From assembly GCA_964512305.1 (NCBI GenBank), contig CAZEIW010000050.1, positions 1-17,035 of the forward strand: a stretch of 17,035 nucleotides of DNA, in the 5' to 3' direction. The notes under the pieces are model-generated. The model saw only the letters and a program-made list of their open reading frames with translations. It searched no databases and had not been told where the DNA came from. Below are positions 1-7,883 of the stretch, piece by piece (position 1 is the stretch's first letter; each line of letters begins with the position of its first letter). Made by a program: the position numbers and the translations under genes. This DNA is from CAZEIW01 sp964512305. GTDB lineage: Bacteria > Pseudomonadota > Gammaproteobacteria > Burkholderiales > Burkholderiaceae_F.

Positions 1-1098
1 AAACGCGGACGCCTCATCCGGTGCCGACGTGGATCCCCGGGACAAGCCCGGGGATGACGAAGTGGGGAGCGGGGACGACGAAGTGGGGAGCGGGGACGAC
101 CGGGTGGAGAGCGAAGCCATGGCGACGGCCATCCCCTCCCCGCCGCCGGCATACAGCACGCACCGCACGCGCCGGTCCCCCGGCATCTCGATAAGCTCCG
201 GCCTCGTGCTCGCGCACCGCTCCAGTGCGACCGGACACCGCCCGACGAAGCGGCAGCCGGGGAACGGGCGGTCGAGCGGCGGCACGGTGCCGGGAATCGC
301 GGCCAGCCGCTCGCCGCGCCGCCGGGTTTCCGGCAGCGCGCCGAACAGCAGCTGCGCATACGGATGCAGCGGCCGCGCGAAGAACTCGCGCGCGTCGGCG
401 ATCTCGACCACCTGCCCGGCGTACATCAGCGCCACGCGGTGCGCCATCTGCGACACCACCGCGAGGTCGTGCGTGATCAGCAGCATCGCCATTTTCTGCT
501 GCGCCTGCAGATCCTTGAGCAGCTGCAGGATCTGCGCCTGGATCGTCACGTCGAGCGCGGTGGTGGGCTCGTCGGCGATCACGAGCTCCGGCTCGGCCGC
601 CAGCGCGATCGCGATCATCACCCGCTGCTTCTGCCCGCCAGAAAGCTGGAACGGGTAGTCGTCGATGCGGCGGCCGGGGTCGGGCAGCCCGACACGCTCG
701 AGCCATTCAAGGGCGCGCCGGCGCGCGGCGGCGCCCCGCAGCTCCGTATGGCGCTCGATCGTCTCGATGATCTGGTCGCCAACCCGCAGCACGGGGTTCA
801 GGCTGGTCGCGGGCTCCTGGAAGATGATGCCGACCCGCCGTCCGCGCAGGTCGCGCATGCGCCATTCGGGCAGCGGCACGATATCGGTGCCGTCGATCTC
901 GATCGATCCGGCGCCGACGCGGCCGTTGTCGGGCAACAGGCGCGTGATCGACAGCGCCGTCATCGACTTGCCGCAGCCCGATTCGCCGACAAGCGCGAAG
1001 GTTTCGCCGCGCGGGATCGAGAAGCCGGCCCCGTCGACCGCGATGACGACGGACTCGCCGGTGGCGATTTCGGTGCGGAGGTCGTGGACGGTCAGCAT
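1..1098 (-). CDS. OppD/DppD-like peptide ABC transporter ATPase (3' end outside window)
   Basis: This is the cytoplasmic ATPase of a peptide/nickel-type ABC importer; it hydrolyses ATP to drive the permease pair encoded just upstream. The frame opens with ATG at 1098 and has no stop before the left edge, giving 366 codons. Visible motifs are Walker A GESGCGKS (residues 38-45), Q-loop Q94, signature LSGGQ (152-156), Walker B VIADE ending D176-E177, and H-loop H210. The C-terminal oligopeptide-transporter region carries four cysteines (C282, C288, C295, C313) in the FPGCRFVGRC context, the arrangement that binds a [4Fe-4S] cluster in OppD/DppD. The normal family end is near residue 320. The remaining residues (about 327 onward) are Ser/Pro/Thr-rich, encoded by tandem repeats and a palindrome, so the true stop or a frameshift may lie there. 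No clear Shine-Dalgarno is seen. An OppF partner is expected beyond the left edge. Confidence 0.9.
   Translation of the reverse strand, partial: MLTVHDLRTEIATGESVVIAVDGAGFSIPRGETFALVGESGCGKSMTALSITRLLPDNGRVGAGSIEIDGTDIVPLPEWRMRDLRGRRVGIIFQEPATSLNPVLRVGDQIIETIERHTELRGAAARRRALEWLERVGLPDPGRRIDDYPFQLSGGQKQRVMIAIALAAEPELVIADEPTTALDVTIQAQILQLLKDLQAQQKMAMLLITHDLAVVSQMAHRVALMYAGQVVEIADAREFFARPLHPYAQLLFGALPETRRRGERLAAIPGTVPPLDRPFPGCRFVGRCPVALERCASTRPELIEMPGDRRVRCVLYAGGGEGMAVAMASLSTRSSPLPTSSSPLPTSSSPGLSRGSTSAPDEASAF
33..55. repeat. Short palindromic repeat (9-bp arms)
   Basis: Arms ATCCCCGGG (33-41) and CCCGGGGAT (47-55) are perfect complements around a 5-nt loop. On the minus strand it reads as the atccccgggcttgtcccggg type of dispersed palindrome that recurs in many proteobacterial genomes. 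A similar half-site, cccgggggatgac, occurs at 1238-1250. It is translated in frame as part of the OppD-like tail. Confidence 0.7.
50..112. repeat. Three tandem copies of a 21-bp unit
   Basis: Copies lie at 50-70, 71-91 and 92-112. The first two differ at one base (ggggaYgacgaagtggggagc); the third is degenerate over its second half. Because 21 is a multiple of 3, the array stays in frame and gives the OppD-like protein a repeated SSPLPTS heptapeptide. Confidence 0.85.
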
Positions 1099-1132
1099 GG
1101 GTGGGTCGGTGGGCAGCGTGCCAGGATGCAAA

Positions 1133-1231
1133 CCCTCACCCCCGGCCCCTCTCCCGCAAGCGGGAGAGGGGAGGCACGGCGGCTTTTGAGCTCCCCTCTC
1201 CCGCTTGCGGGAGAGGGGCCGGGGGTGAGGG
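1133..1231. repeat. Perfect 40-bp inverted repeat between transporter genes
   Basis: Left arm 1133-1172 and right arm 1192-1231 are exact reverse complements, separated by 19 bases. Each arm also contains a smaller palindrome, ctctcccgcaagcgggagag. The sequence belongs to the dispersed ccctctcccgc/gcgggagaggg repeats common in GC-rich proteobacteria. It lies in the 172-base gap between the OppC-like and OppD-like genes, so the operon mRNA should fold here into a very stable hairpin. Only three Ts follow on the minus strand, so it is not a classical intrinsic terminator. Confidence 0.9.
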
Positions 1232-1270
1232 TGCGCGCCCCGGGGGATGACAGTAGCTTGCGACGACCGT

Positions 1271-2674
1271 TCACCGCCTCACCGTCCTCGGATCGAACGC
1301 GTCGCGCACCGCGTCGGCGAAGAAGTTCGCGGCCAGCACCAGCGTGAACATGAAGGTGAAGGCCGCCACGAGCGACCACCAGATCGGCGGTTCGCGCCCG
1401 AGCTCCAGGCGCGCGGTGTTGATGAGCGTGCCGAAGCTGGCCATCGTCGGATCGACGCCGATGCCGATGTAGGACAGCACGGCCTCGGCCAGCACGAGGC
1501 CGGAAAAGGAGATCACGATGTTGATCAGAATCACGTGCATCAGGTTGGGAAGCAGGTGCACGCGCATGATCCGCGCCGGGGCGACGCCGAACGCCTTGGC
1601 GGCCTGCACGAATTCGAGCTCGCGCAGCTTCATCACCTCGCCGCGCACCAGCCGGCACAGTTCGGTCCAGCTGGTCATGCCGAGAATCACGCACAGGAAG
1701 AACAGCCGCGCGTCGGTGCGCTCGGCCGAGGTCTCGAACAGTTCCGGATGGCCCTCGATGAACACCGTCAGCAGCAGCACGGCGGCGGCGATCAACAGCA
1801 CGTAGGGGATCGAGTTGATCACCGTGTAGACGTACTGGATCGCCTCGTCGACGGCGCCGCGAAGGAACCCCGCCAGAAGGCCCAGGCCGACCGAGAACGG
1901 CAGCGTGACGAGCGTGGTCATGGTGCCGATCACGAGCGCGGTCCGGATGCTCTTCAGCACGATGTACAGAAGATCGTTGCCGACGCGATCGGTGCCGAAC
2001 GCGTGGTACTCGACCGACACCGACGCCAGCACGCCCGCGATCACCGCCAGCACGCCGAGCGTCGCCAGCACGGTGGCGGTCGGGTAGTCGGTCCGCCCGG
2101 CAGCGATGTCGCGCATGGACTGCGCCAGCGGAACGCGAAGGCGGCGCGCCCGCCATCCGGCAACGATCAGCACCAGCGCGGCCGCGACCGCGGCGCCGCC
2201 GGCGGCTCCGGCCACGGCCCGCCGCATGACGTCGGGCCAGCGCTGCGCCGCCGGGTCGCGCAGGTCGGCGCCGCCGTACTTCAGGCGCAGGTAGACCCGT
2301 TCGGTGCCCCCGTTGGGCAGCGGAACCGCCTCCTTCTCGTAATCGAGGTAGTCGAGCGGGTACGAATAGCTTCGCTCGGTGCGCTGGCGCAGATGAGTCA
2401 GCAGCGCATCGAGCGCCGAGTACGTGATCGGCGAGTAGGCCGTGGCCTCGCCGGGCGCGCTCGACAGGCGCACGCGGTAGTGGACGCAATCGAGCAGTCC
2501 GACCAGGACGAAGAAAGCCAGCACCGTCACCGCGGCGCACCCGACCGGGCGCTTGAACGCCTGGCGCCAGGTCGCCGCGAGGTGGGGCGACCGCGCCACG
2601 CGGCGGACGTATACCGCGACCGCGGCAACCAGCAACCAGACGACGACGTCGGTCCAGAGGAAGACGGGCTTCAC
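1271..2674 (-). CDS. OppC/DppC-like peptide ABC transporter permease, long N-terminus
   Basis: Inner-membrane permease subunit of the peptide-type importer. The C-terminal half is the standard binding-protein-dependent transport domain: the entry motif GTDRVGNDLL is at residues 227-236, and the EAA loop QAAKAFG...HLLPN that docks on the ATPase is at about 358-377. At 467 residues it is far longer than the usual ~300. The extra 220 N-terminal residues contain about four membrane segments (near 8-22, 44-65, 152-173, 200-221). A soluble, tyrosine- and charge-rich loop lies at about 66-150. The start is GTG at 2674, 13 bases after the upstream permease stop; no convincing Shine-Dalgarno is present, so translation is probably coupled to the upstream gene. 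The stop is at 1271. Confidence 0.9.
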   Translation of the reverse strand: MKPVFLWTDVVVWLLVAAVAVYVRRVARSPHLAATWRQAFKRPVGCAAVTVLAFFVLVGLLDCVHYRVRLSSAPGEATAYSPITYSALDALLTHLRQRTERSYSYPLDYLDYEKEAVPLPNGGTERVYLRLKYGGADLRDPAAQRWPDVMRRAVAGAAGGAAVAAALVLIVAGWRARRLRVPLAQSMRDIAAGRTDYPTATVLATLGVLAVIAGVLASVSVEYHAFGTDRVGNDLLYIVLKSIRTALVIGTMTTLVTLPFSVGLGLLAGFLRGAVDEAIQYVYTVINSIPYVLLIAAAVLLLTVFIEGHPELFETSAERTDARLFFLCVILGMTSWTELCRLVRGEVMKLRELEFVQAAKAFGVAPARIMRVHLLPNLMHVILINIVISFSGLVLAEAVLSYIGIGVDPTMASFGTLINTARLELGREPPIWWSLVAAFTFMFTLVLAANFFADAVRDAFDPRTVRR

Positions 2675-2687
2675 GAGCGTGCACCGC

Positions 2688-3662
2688 TCATTGCAGCCGG
2701 ATCCTCGGGTCGACCATCGTGTACACGACGTCGATCATCAGGAACGCGATGATGTACAGCGTCGAGCCGATGAAGACCATCGCCCGCACGATGCCGAAAT
2801 CCTGCTGCGTGACGCCCTCGATCGTGTAGTTGCCCAGGCCCGGGATCGCGAAGAAGGTCTCGGTGACGATCGTGCTCGTGAACACCACGGGAAGCAGCAG
2901 GCCCGAGCTGGTGACGATCGGGATGAGCGAGTTGCGCAGCACGTGGCGCCCCAGCACGACGAATTCCGACAGGCCCTTGGAGCGCGCGGTGCGGACGTAG
3001 TCCTTGCCGAGCTCCTCCAGGTAGATCGTGCGGAACAGCCGCGCGTCGGGGCCGAGCTGCCCGATGATCAGGATCAGCACCGGCAGCACGAGGAACACCT
3101 CGGCGCGCGAGCCCGGAGCGAATCCGGAAATCGGCGTGAGCTGCAGCACCTTGCCGAACACGTACTGTCCCATGATGATGTAGAACAGCGTCGATATCGA
3201 CATCAGCGCCACCAGCAGCGTCACCCCGGCCGCGTCGAGGCGGGTCGCGCGGTACATCACCAGCGCCAGCGCGAACAGCACCGACGCGCCGACCGCGAAC
3301 ACGAACACCTGCAGCGCGATCAGCAGCGACGGCAGGAAGCGCAGGCGGATGTCTTCGGCGATGTCGAAGCCTTCGTTGGTCTTGCCGAAATCGAACGAGA
3401 AGACGCGCCGCGAGCTGTCGAAGAAGACCGTGTCGGTCAGCCGGCGCATGCCGGAATCCTTCGCGTTGTAGAACAGCGGACGGTCGTAGCCGTGCTCCGC
3501 CTTCCAGCGCTCGATCGCCTCGACCGTCACGCGCCGGCCGAGCTGCAGGCGGGCCTGGTCGTCCGGGGTGTTGACCGCGAAGAACATGACGAACGTGAGC
3601 AGGTTGACGCCGAGCAGCACGAGGACGGCGTAGAGCGCGCGGCGGACGAAGTAAGCCCCCAT
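2688..3662 (-). CDS. OppB/DppB-like peptide ABC transporter permease
   Basis: Inner-membrane permease that pairs with the OppC-like subunit to form the translocation path. The 324-residue protein begins MGAYFVRRALYAVLVLLG, the usual N-terminal membrane anchor of OppB proteins. It has about six membrane segments and an EAA loop (DYVRTARSKG...GRHVLRNSLIP, about 221-248). ETFFAIPGLGNY (268-279) and the end VDPRIRLQ are also typical. The frame stays open to an ATG at 3758, but that start would add 32 non-family residues and overlap the binding-protein gene by 20 bases. The internal ATG at 3662 fits family length and leaves a 76-base gap. Neither start has a strong ribosome binding site. Confidence 0.9.
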   Translation of the reverse strand: MGAYFVRRALYAVLVLLGVNLLTFVMFFAVNTPDDQARLQLGRRVTVEAIERWKAEHGYDRPLFYNAKDSGMRRLTDTVFFDSSRRVFSFDFGKTNEGFDIAEDIRLRFLPSLLIALQVFVFAVGASVLFALALVMYRATRLDAAGVTLLVALMSISTLFYIIMGQYVFGKVLQLTPISGFAPGSRAEVFLVLPVLILIIGQLGPDARLFRTIYLEELGKDYVRTARSKGLSEFVVLGRHVLRNSLIPIVTSSGLLLPVVFTSTIVTETFFAIPGLGNYTIEGVTQQDFGIVRAMVFIGSTLYIIAFLMIDVVYTMVDPRIRLQ

Positions 3663-3738
3663 GGGTTCTATGCGGGCCCGTTCGGCCGCCGCCGGGGCGG
3701 CACCTTCGAAGCCCGGGCGTCCGTCGTTGCGCGGGTCG

Positions 3739-5997
3739 TCACCGGGCGTTCCATACAAGCGCGGTGCGGGCGTCGCGCCGCTCGCGCTCGCGCCACACCC
3801 ACCAGGAGGGGACGAACACCAGCAGCACCGCCAGCAGCATCAGCGGCACGGGCCACCACTGCGGCTGGTTCCATTCCCGGATCTTCTGCATCCGAAGCTC
3901 GGGGTCGACGCGCAGGTACTTGAGCTTGTCGTTGATGATGAAGGTCGCCACGCCGTTGCGAACCCAGGGCTGGAAGGCCGCGGTGCTGGCCGGAAAGATG
4001 CCCCACATCCACACCGCGTCGTCGCGCGCGATGTCGATCATCCGGTCGATCGCGGCCTGCCGCTGCGGACCGTCCGGCAGGTCCTTCATCACGTTGTACA
4101 GCCGGTCGTACTCGGGATTCTCGTAGTTGGCGGTGTTCTCGCCCTGCGACCTGGAGCGCGCCTGCGGCCCGTAAAGCAGGAACAGGAAGTCCTCCGGGTC
4201 GGGATAGTCGGCGAGCCAGCCCCAGAAGAAGATCTGGTGCGCGCCCTTCAGCGTGCGTTCCTGGAAGCGGTTGTAGTCGGTGGCGCGGACCACCAGTTGG
4301 ATGCCGAGCTTGGCCATCTGCTTGACGTGCCAGTCGAGCAGGTCCTGGGAACCCGGCCCGGCGCCGGTCGTGTCGTAGTACAGCACCAGCGGAAGCCCCG
4401 ACTTCGCGTCGCGCCCTTCCGGATAGCCGGCCTCGGCCAGCAGCCTCTTCGCATCGGCCAGCGGACGGCGCTGCGGGTGCCCGTCGACCCAGACGTGAGT
4501 GATGGGGTTGATGCCCTCCCTGCCGCCACGGTATCCGAACAGCCCCGGCGGCACGGGCCCCATCGCCACCTGCGACGGACCGTTCTTGTCGATGAAGATC
4601 GCGGCGTACTCTTCCCAGTCGGTCGCGATCGAGATCGCCTGCCGCAGCTTGCGGTTGCGTTCCTGCTGCTGCGGCGTGTCGCCCTTGCCCACCACCGGGT
4701 CGAGCCAGTTGAAGCCCATGTACCACATGTTGGGATCGATTCGAGTGTCGAACTGGATCCCGTGGTCGGTCAGCATCTTCGCACGGCCGGTGTGGTCCAT
4801 CAGTTCCTTCTGCAGCTTGAACACCCTGTCCAGGCGCTCGACCTCCGGCGCATCGTAGTAGCCCTGCAGGAACTTGACCTCTTCCGGTTCGCTCTCCTTC
4901 TCCTTCGAGAACACGATCATGTCGAGGAACGGCAGCGGCTTGCCGGCATCGGCCAGCAGGCCCTTTTCGGCGTCGCCCGGCATGCCCTCGGTCGGGTAGC
5001 GCTGCAGGCGGAAGTTGGGATTGCGCTTGAGGAGGTAGCGGTTGGGGCCTTGCTCGGCGAGCAGGAACGGGCCGGTGCCGATCGGCCAGAAATTCAGCGT
5101 CAGGGCGTTGTCGGCCATGCCACGCTGCGCGTAGAAGCGGTCGGCCTCCCAGGGGATGGGCGAGAAGAAGCTCATCTGGAGCCAGTAGCGGAACTGGGGG
5201 TACTTGCCGACCAGCCGGATCTGCAGCGTGTAACGATCGAGCGCGCGCGCGCCGCTGAACGGCACCTCGCGCAGGTCGCGCCACGGCAGGTACTGGTCGC
5301 GCGGGTCGTGCCCGGCGAGCGCCCGCTCGCGCTCCGCGCGCAGGCGGTCGCCGAGATCCTTCAAGCCCTCGATGTACTGGACCATCAGGCCGTAGATCGC
5401 CGACGGCGTCGGCACATAGGGGCTGGCGAGGCGCTTGATCTCGTAGACGTAGTCGTCCGCGGTCAGTTCGCGCGTGCTGGTCGCGGCGCCCGCCAGCGGA
5501 AAGTCGTCGATGCTGAAGCGGTGTTCGATCTGCTGCGGCGTCAGGTCCTGGTACAGGTAGCGCCCTGAGGCGTCGCGCGCCAGCGCCGGATGCGGCTGGT
5601 AAACGATGCCCGGAATCAGGTGCAGCGTGTAGATGCTGGCGGCCACCTGCGCGCCCGTCGCGTCCTCGGGCAGGCGCCGGCCGTCCTTGTCGAGGTAGAC
5701 GATCTCGGGCATCGCGGTCAGCGTGCGCGGCTCGAGCGTGTAGGGGCGCTTGAGATAGTTGAACTGCAGCGGCGGCTCGTAGACCGACCACATCCAGGGC
5801 GTCTCGACGTTGCTGTAGGAGCTGACCGGGTCGAGGTATTTCGGCCGTTCGTTGAACGACGTGAAGAACACGTTGCCGGCCAGCCATTGCCGCGGGTAGG
5901 GCGAGTTCGTCACGCGGTCGCAGCCGCCCAGGCACAGCGACAGCGCGCACGCCGCCGCCGCTGCAGCCAGCCATCCACCGCGGATCCCGATCGACAC
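3739..5997 (-). CDS. Peptide-type ABC transporter substrate-binding lipoprotein (SBP family 5)
   Basis: Periplasmic binding component that captures the substrate for the downstream permeases; the substrate cannot be read from sequence. The chosen start is GTG at 5997, preceded by CAGGAG with 6-base spacing. It places a clean lipoprotein signal at the N-terminus: a hydrophobic run, then lipobox LGGC with Cys26. Longer frames reach ATGs at 6036 and 6129 but bury that signal. The body is SBP_bac_5-like, with YLDPVSSYSNVETP near the N-terminus and TGPFLLAEQGPNRYLLKRNPNF mid-protein, where the family has its GTGPF-Y signature. At 752 residues it is longer than the usual ~540. It ends with a tryptophan-flanked hydrophobic helix (PLMLLAVLLVFVPSWWVW) and a basic tail, so it may be anchored at both ends. 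It is the first gene of the importer operon. Confidence 0.9.
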   Translation of the reverse strand: MSIGIRGGWLAAAAAACALSLCLGGCDRVTNSPYPRQWLAGNVFFTSFNERPKYLDPVSSYSNVETPWMWSVYEPPLQFNYLKRPYTLEPRTLTAMPEIVYLDKDGRRLPEDATGAQVAASIYTLHLIPGIVYQPHPALARDASGRYLYQDLTPQQIEHRFSIDDFPLAGAATSTRELTADDYVYEIKRLASPYVPTPSAIYGLMVQYIEGLKDLGDRLRAERERALAGHDPRDQYLPWRDLREVPFSGARALDRYTLQIRLVGKYPQFRYWLQMSFFSPIPWEADRFYAQRGMADNALTLNFWPIGTGPFLLAEQGPNRYLLKRNPNFRLQRYPTEGMPGDAEKGLLADAGKPLPFLDMIVFSKEKESEPEEVKFLQGYYDAPEVERLDRVFKLQKELMDHTGRAKMLTDHGIQFDTRIDPNMWYMGFNWLDPVVGKGDTPQQQERNRKLRQAISIATDWEEYAAIFIDKNGPSQVAMGPVPPGLFGYRGGREGINPITHVWVDGHPQRRPLADAKRLLAEAGYPEGRDAKSGLPLVLYYDTTGAGPGSQDLLDWHVKQMAKLGIQLVVRATDYNRFQERTLKGAHQIFFWGWLADYPDPEDFLFLLYGPQARSRSQGENTANYENPEYDRLYNVMKDLPDGPQRQAAIDRMIDIARDDAVWMWGIFPASTAAFQPWVRNGVATFIINDKLKYLRVDPELRMQKIREWNQPQWWPVPLMLLAVLLVFVPSWWVWRERERRDARTALVWNAR

Positions 5998-6086
5998 CGG
6001 TGTCTCCTGCGCTATCGCGGTCCGTGCCGCTCCCATCCTCGACTCAAGCCGGCCGCTGCACGCGCTCGCTTCCCCGAGCGGCGGCC

Positions 6087-6092
6087 ATTGTA
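6087..6092 (-). promoter_or_regulatory. Candidate -10 element for the importer operon
   Basis: On the minus strand this reads TACAAT, one mismatch from consensus, and would start a transcript near 6080, about 80 bases before the GTG at 5997. No good -35 hexamer is found at 16-18 bases, so the call rests on the -10 and its place in the divergent intergenic region. Confidence 0.3.
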
Positions 6093-6153
6093 CGTTCAGC
6101 CTGCCGTAAGCCGCCTCATCCGATCGCACCTCAGACCGCGCCGCCAGTCAGGC

Positions 6154-6159
6154 TAAACT
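6154..6159 (+). promoter_or_regulatory. Candidate -10 element for the tol-pal operon
   Basis: TAAACT lies 7 bases before the ybgC GTG. If used, transcription would start at about the initiation codon, giving a nearly leaderless mRNA, consistent with no Shine-Dalgarno before ybgC. No convincing -35 hexamer is visible. Confidence 0.3.
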
Positions 6160-6166
6160 GCGCGCC

Positions 6167-6613
6167 GTGCAGACGGCCGCGGCAGACACGTGCTTCGTAT
6201 GGTCGGTTCGTGTCTATTATGAGGACACCGACGCCGGCGGCGTCGTCTACTACGCGAACTACCTGAAGTTCTTCGAGCGCTGCCGCACCGAGTGGCTGCG
6301 CGCGCTCGGGCTGGACCAGGCCGAGCTGGCGGAGCGCGACGGCCTGCTGTTCGTGGTGGCGGGCCTGTCGGTCGACTATCGCAGGCCGGCGCGCCTGGAC
6401 GACCGCCTCGCGATCGAGGCGCGGGTCGAGCAGCTGGCGCGCAGCTACCTGGTGTTTGCGCAGCGCGCGCTGCGCGCGGGCGAGGTGCTCGCCACCGCGC
6501 GCGTCAAGGTCGCCTGCGTCGACGCGCGCCGGCGCGCCCCGACCCGCCTGCCCGACGCGATCACGTCCAGAATCGCGGTGTCCGCGACCGCCTGCCCGAC
6601 TGCCGTTTCCTGA
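6167..6613 (+). CDS. ybgC: YbgC, Tol-Pal-associated acyl-CoA thioesterase
   Basis: Hotdog-fold cytoplasmic thioesterase that hydrolyses acyl-CoA esters and is the usual first gene of tol-pal operons. The signature VYYEDTDAGGVVYYANYLKF (residues 17-36) includes the family catalytic aspartate (D22 in the DTDAGG motif). Where E. coli YbgC has YHASY this protein has YYANY, closer to 4-hydroxybenzoyl-CoA thioesterases. Length is 148 residues, slightly longer than usual. The start is GTG at 6167, the only reasonable start ahead of the motif, with no Shine-Dalgarno. It ends 11 bases before tolQ. Confidence 0.93.
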   Translation: MQTAAADTCFVWSVRVYYEDTDAGGVVYYANYLKFFERCRTEWLRALGLDQAELAERDGLLFVVAGLSVDYRRPARLDDRLAIEARVEQLARSYLVFAQRALRAGEVLATARVKVACVDARRRAPTRLPDAITSRIAVSATACPTAVS

Positions 6614-6624
6614 CCCATCCCGCC

Positions 6625-7305
6625 ATGAACGTCGCCGCCGACCTCTCCATCCTGTCGCTGGTCACCCAGGCCACCCTGATCGTGCAGTTGGTGATGGTGC
6701 TGCTGGTGCTCATCTCCCTCGCCTCCTGGACCTCGATCTTCAGCAAGGGCATGGCGATCCGCCGCGCCCGCAACGAGACCGAGGGCTTCGAGCGCAAGTT
6801 CTGGGGCGGCGCCGATCTGGGCGTGCTGCACCAGGCCGCCTCGAACCCGCGCCACAAGACGGGCGCGCTGGAGAGAATCTTCGAAGCGGGCATGAGCGAG
6901 TTCCTGAAGCTGCGCGGCCGCGGCTCGGAAGTCGAGCGCCAGGCGCTGCTCGACGGGGCCCGGCGCGCGATGCGAGCCACCTACCAGCGCGAGATGGACG
7001 TGCTGGAGTCGAGGCTCGCGTTCCTCGCGTCGGCCGGCTCGGTCAGCCCGTACATCGGCCTCTTCGGGACCGTGTGGGGGATCATGCACGCCTTCACCAA
7101 CCTGGGAAGCCTGCAGCAGGCCTCGCTCGCGAGCGTCGCGCCCGGCATTGCCGAGTCGCTGATCGCGACCGCGATCGGGCTGTTCGCGGCGATCCCGGCG
7201 GTGGTCGCCTACAACCGCTTCGCGCACGACATCGACCGCCTCGCCAACCGGTTCGAGAGCTTCATGGAGGAGTTCTCCAACATCCTGCAGCGGCAACAGC
7301 GCTAG
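6625..7305 (+). CDS. tolQ: TolQ, Tol-Pal motor proton-channel subunit
   Basis: Inner-membrane MotA/TolQ/ExbB-family protein that forms the pentameric channel around the TolR dimer and converts proton-motive force into work on TolA. The 226-residue product has three membrane segments (about 14-35, 132-156, 174-196) and a large cytoplasmic loop. The conserved channel threonines are present as T149 (GLFGTVWGIMHAF) and T182 (ESLIATAIGLFAAIP). The frame is open further upstream, but family length and the N-terminus MNVAADLSILSLV support the ATG at 6625. No strong Shine-Dalgarno is seen, suggesting coupling to ybgC. Confidence 0.96.
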   Translation: MNVAADLSILSLVTQATLIVQLVMVLLVLISLASWTSIFSKGMAIRRARNETEGFERKFWGGADLGVLHQAASNPRHKTGALERIFEAGMSEFLKLRGRGSEVERQALLDGARRAMRATYQREMDVLESRLAFLASAGSVSPYIGLFGTVWGIMHAFTNLGSLQQASLASVAPGIAESLIATAIGLFAAIPAVVAYNRFAHDIDRLANRFESFMEEFSNILQRQQR

Positions 7306-7352
7306 GCCCGATGCGTCAACCGTCCGGACAGCGTGGCCGTTTGCAAAAGTCT

Positions 7353-7392
7353 GGCGTCCGTCCGGACGCCGGGGGCCTGCGCGCGGGCGCAG
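7353..7392 (+). promoter_or_regulatory. Two GC-rich hairpins between tolQ and tolR
   Basis: Stem 1 is GGCGTCCG (7353-7360) with CGGACGCC (7363-7370) around two bases. Stem 2 is CTGCGC (7377-7382) with GCGCAG (7387-7392) around four bases. They end 4 bases before the tolR Shine-Dalgarno GAGGAG (7397-7402). No T-tract follows, so termination is not indicated; an effect on mRNA stability or tolR translation is inference. Confidence 0.5.
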
Positions 7393-7411
7393 CGCCGAGG
7401 AGCCGGAACCC

Positions 7412-7855
7412 ATGGCCGTCCTAGCCCGTAGAACCGGCGGCCGGCGCCGGATGATGTCCGACATCAACGTCGTGCCGTACATCGACGTGATGCTGGTGCT
7501 GGTCGTGATCCTGATGGTGTCGGCACCGTTCGTGAACCCGAGCCTGGTCGAGCTGCCGTCGCTCGGCAAGGCAGCGCGCGCCCCCGACGCGCCGCTGGAG
7601 ATCATCGTGAAGCCCGACGGCCGGTTCCTGATGCGCGACCGCGCTCCCGGCTCGACCGGCGGCGCGCAGGCGACCGACACGACGCTGCCCGCCTTCGTCG
7701 CGCTGGTCACCGCGCGCCAGAAGACGCGCCCGGACACGCCGGTCGTGATCTCGGGCGACCGCAACGTCCGCTACGAGTCGATCACGAAGGTGATGGATGC
7801 CTTGTACAAGGCCAACGTGCGAAGGGTCGGCCTCGCGGTGAAGCCAGCGGAATGA
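7412..7855 (+). CDS. tolR: TolR, Tol-Pal motor subunit
   Basis: ExbD/TolR-family inner-membrane protein with one membrane helix and a periplasmic domain, working with TolQ as motor and regulator of TolA. The 147-residue product has the basic cytoplasmic start RRTGGRRRMMSDINVVPYID. The proton-path aspartate (D25) precedes the helix VMLVLVVILMV. The periplasmic part ends with the typical YESITKVMDALYKANVRRVGL. The start is supported by GAGGAG at 7397-7402 with 9-base spacing. The 106-base gap from tolQ is unusually wide for this pair. Confidence 0.95.
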   Translation: MAVLARRTGGRRRMMSDINVVPYIDVMLVLVVILMVSAPFVNPSLVELPSLGKAARAPDAPLEIIVKPDGRFLMRDRAPGSTGGAQATDTTLPAFVALVTARQKTRPDTPVVISGDRNVRYESITKVMDALYKANVRRVGLAVKPAE

Positions 7856-7883
7856 GACCCGCGAACCGCCATTTCCCCAGCCG

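Noticed and set aside
50..112. CRISPR-like array
   Set aside because: Three directly abutting 21-bp copies without spacers; a simple tandem repeat.
1133..1231. Intrinsic terminator at the 40-bp inverted repeat
   Set aside because: Only three Ts follow on the minus strand and the operon clearly continues beyond it; treated as a dispersed repeat.
1247..2752. Plus-strand 501-codon open frame opposite the OppC-like gene
   Set aside because: Low-complexity Arg/Gln/His translation typical of antisense frames in GC-rich DNA.
3661..5568. Plus-strand 635-codon open frame opposite the substrate-binding gene
   Set aside because: His/Arg/Val-rich antisense translation with no domain; the minus frame has a lipobox, a family 5 fold and a Shine-Dalgarno.
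6445..7764. Minus-strand 439-codon open frame across tolQ and tolR
   Set aside because: It spans two well-supported genes and their gap and shows no recognisable motif.
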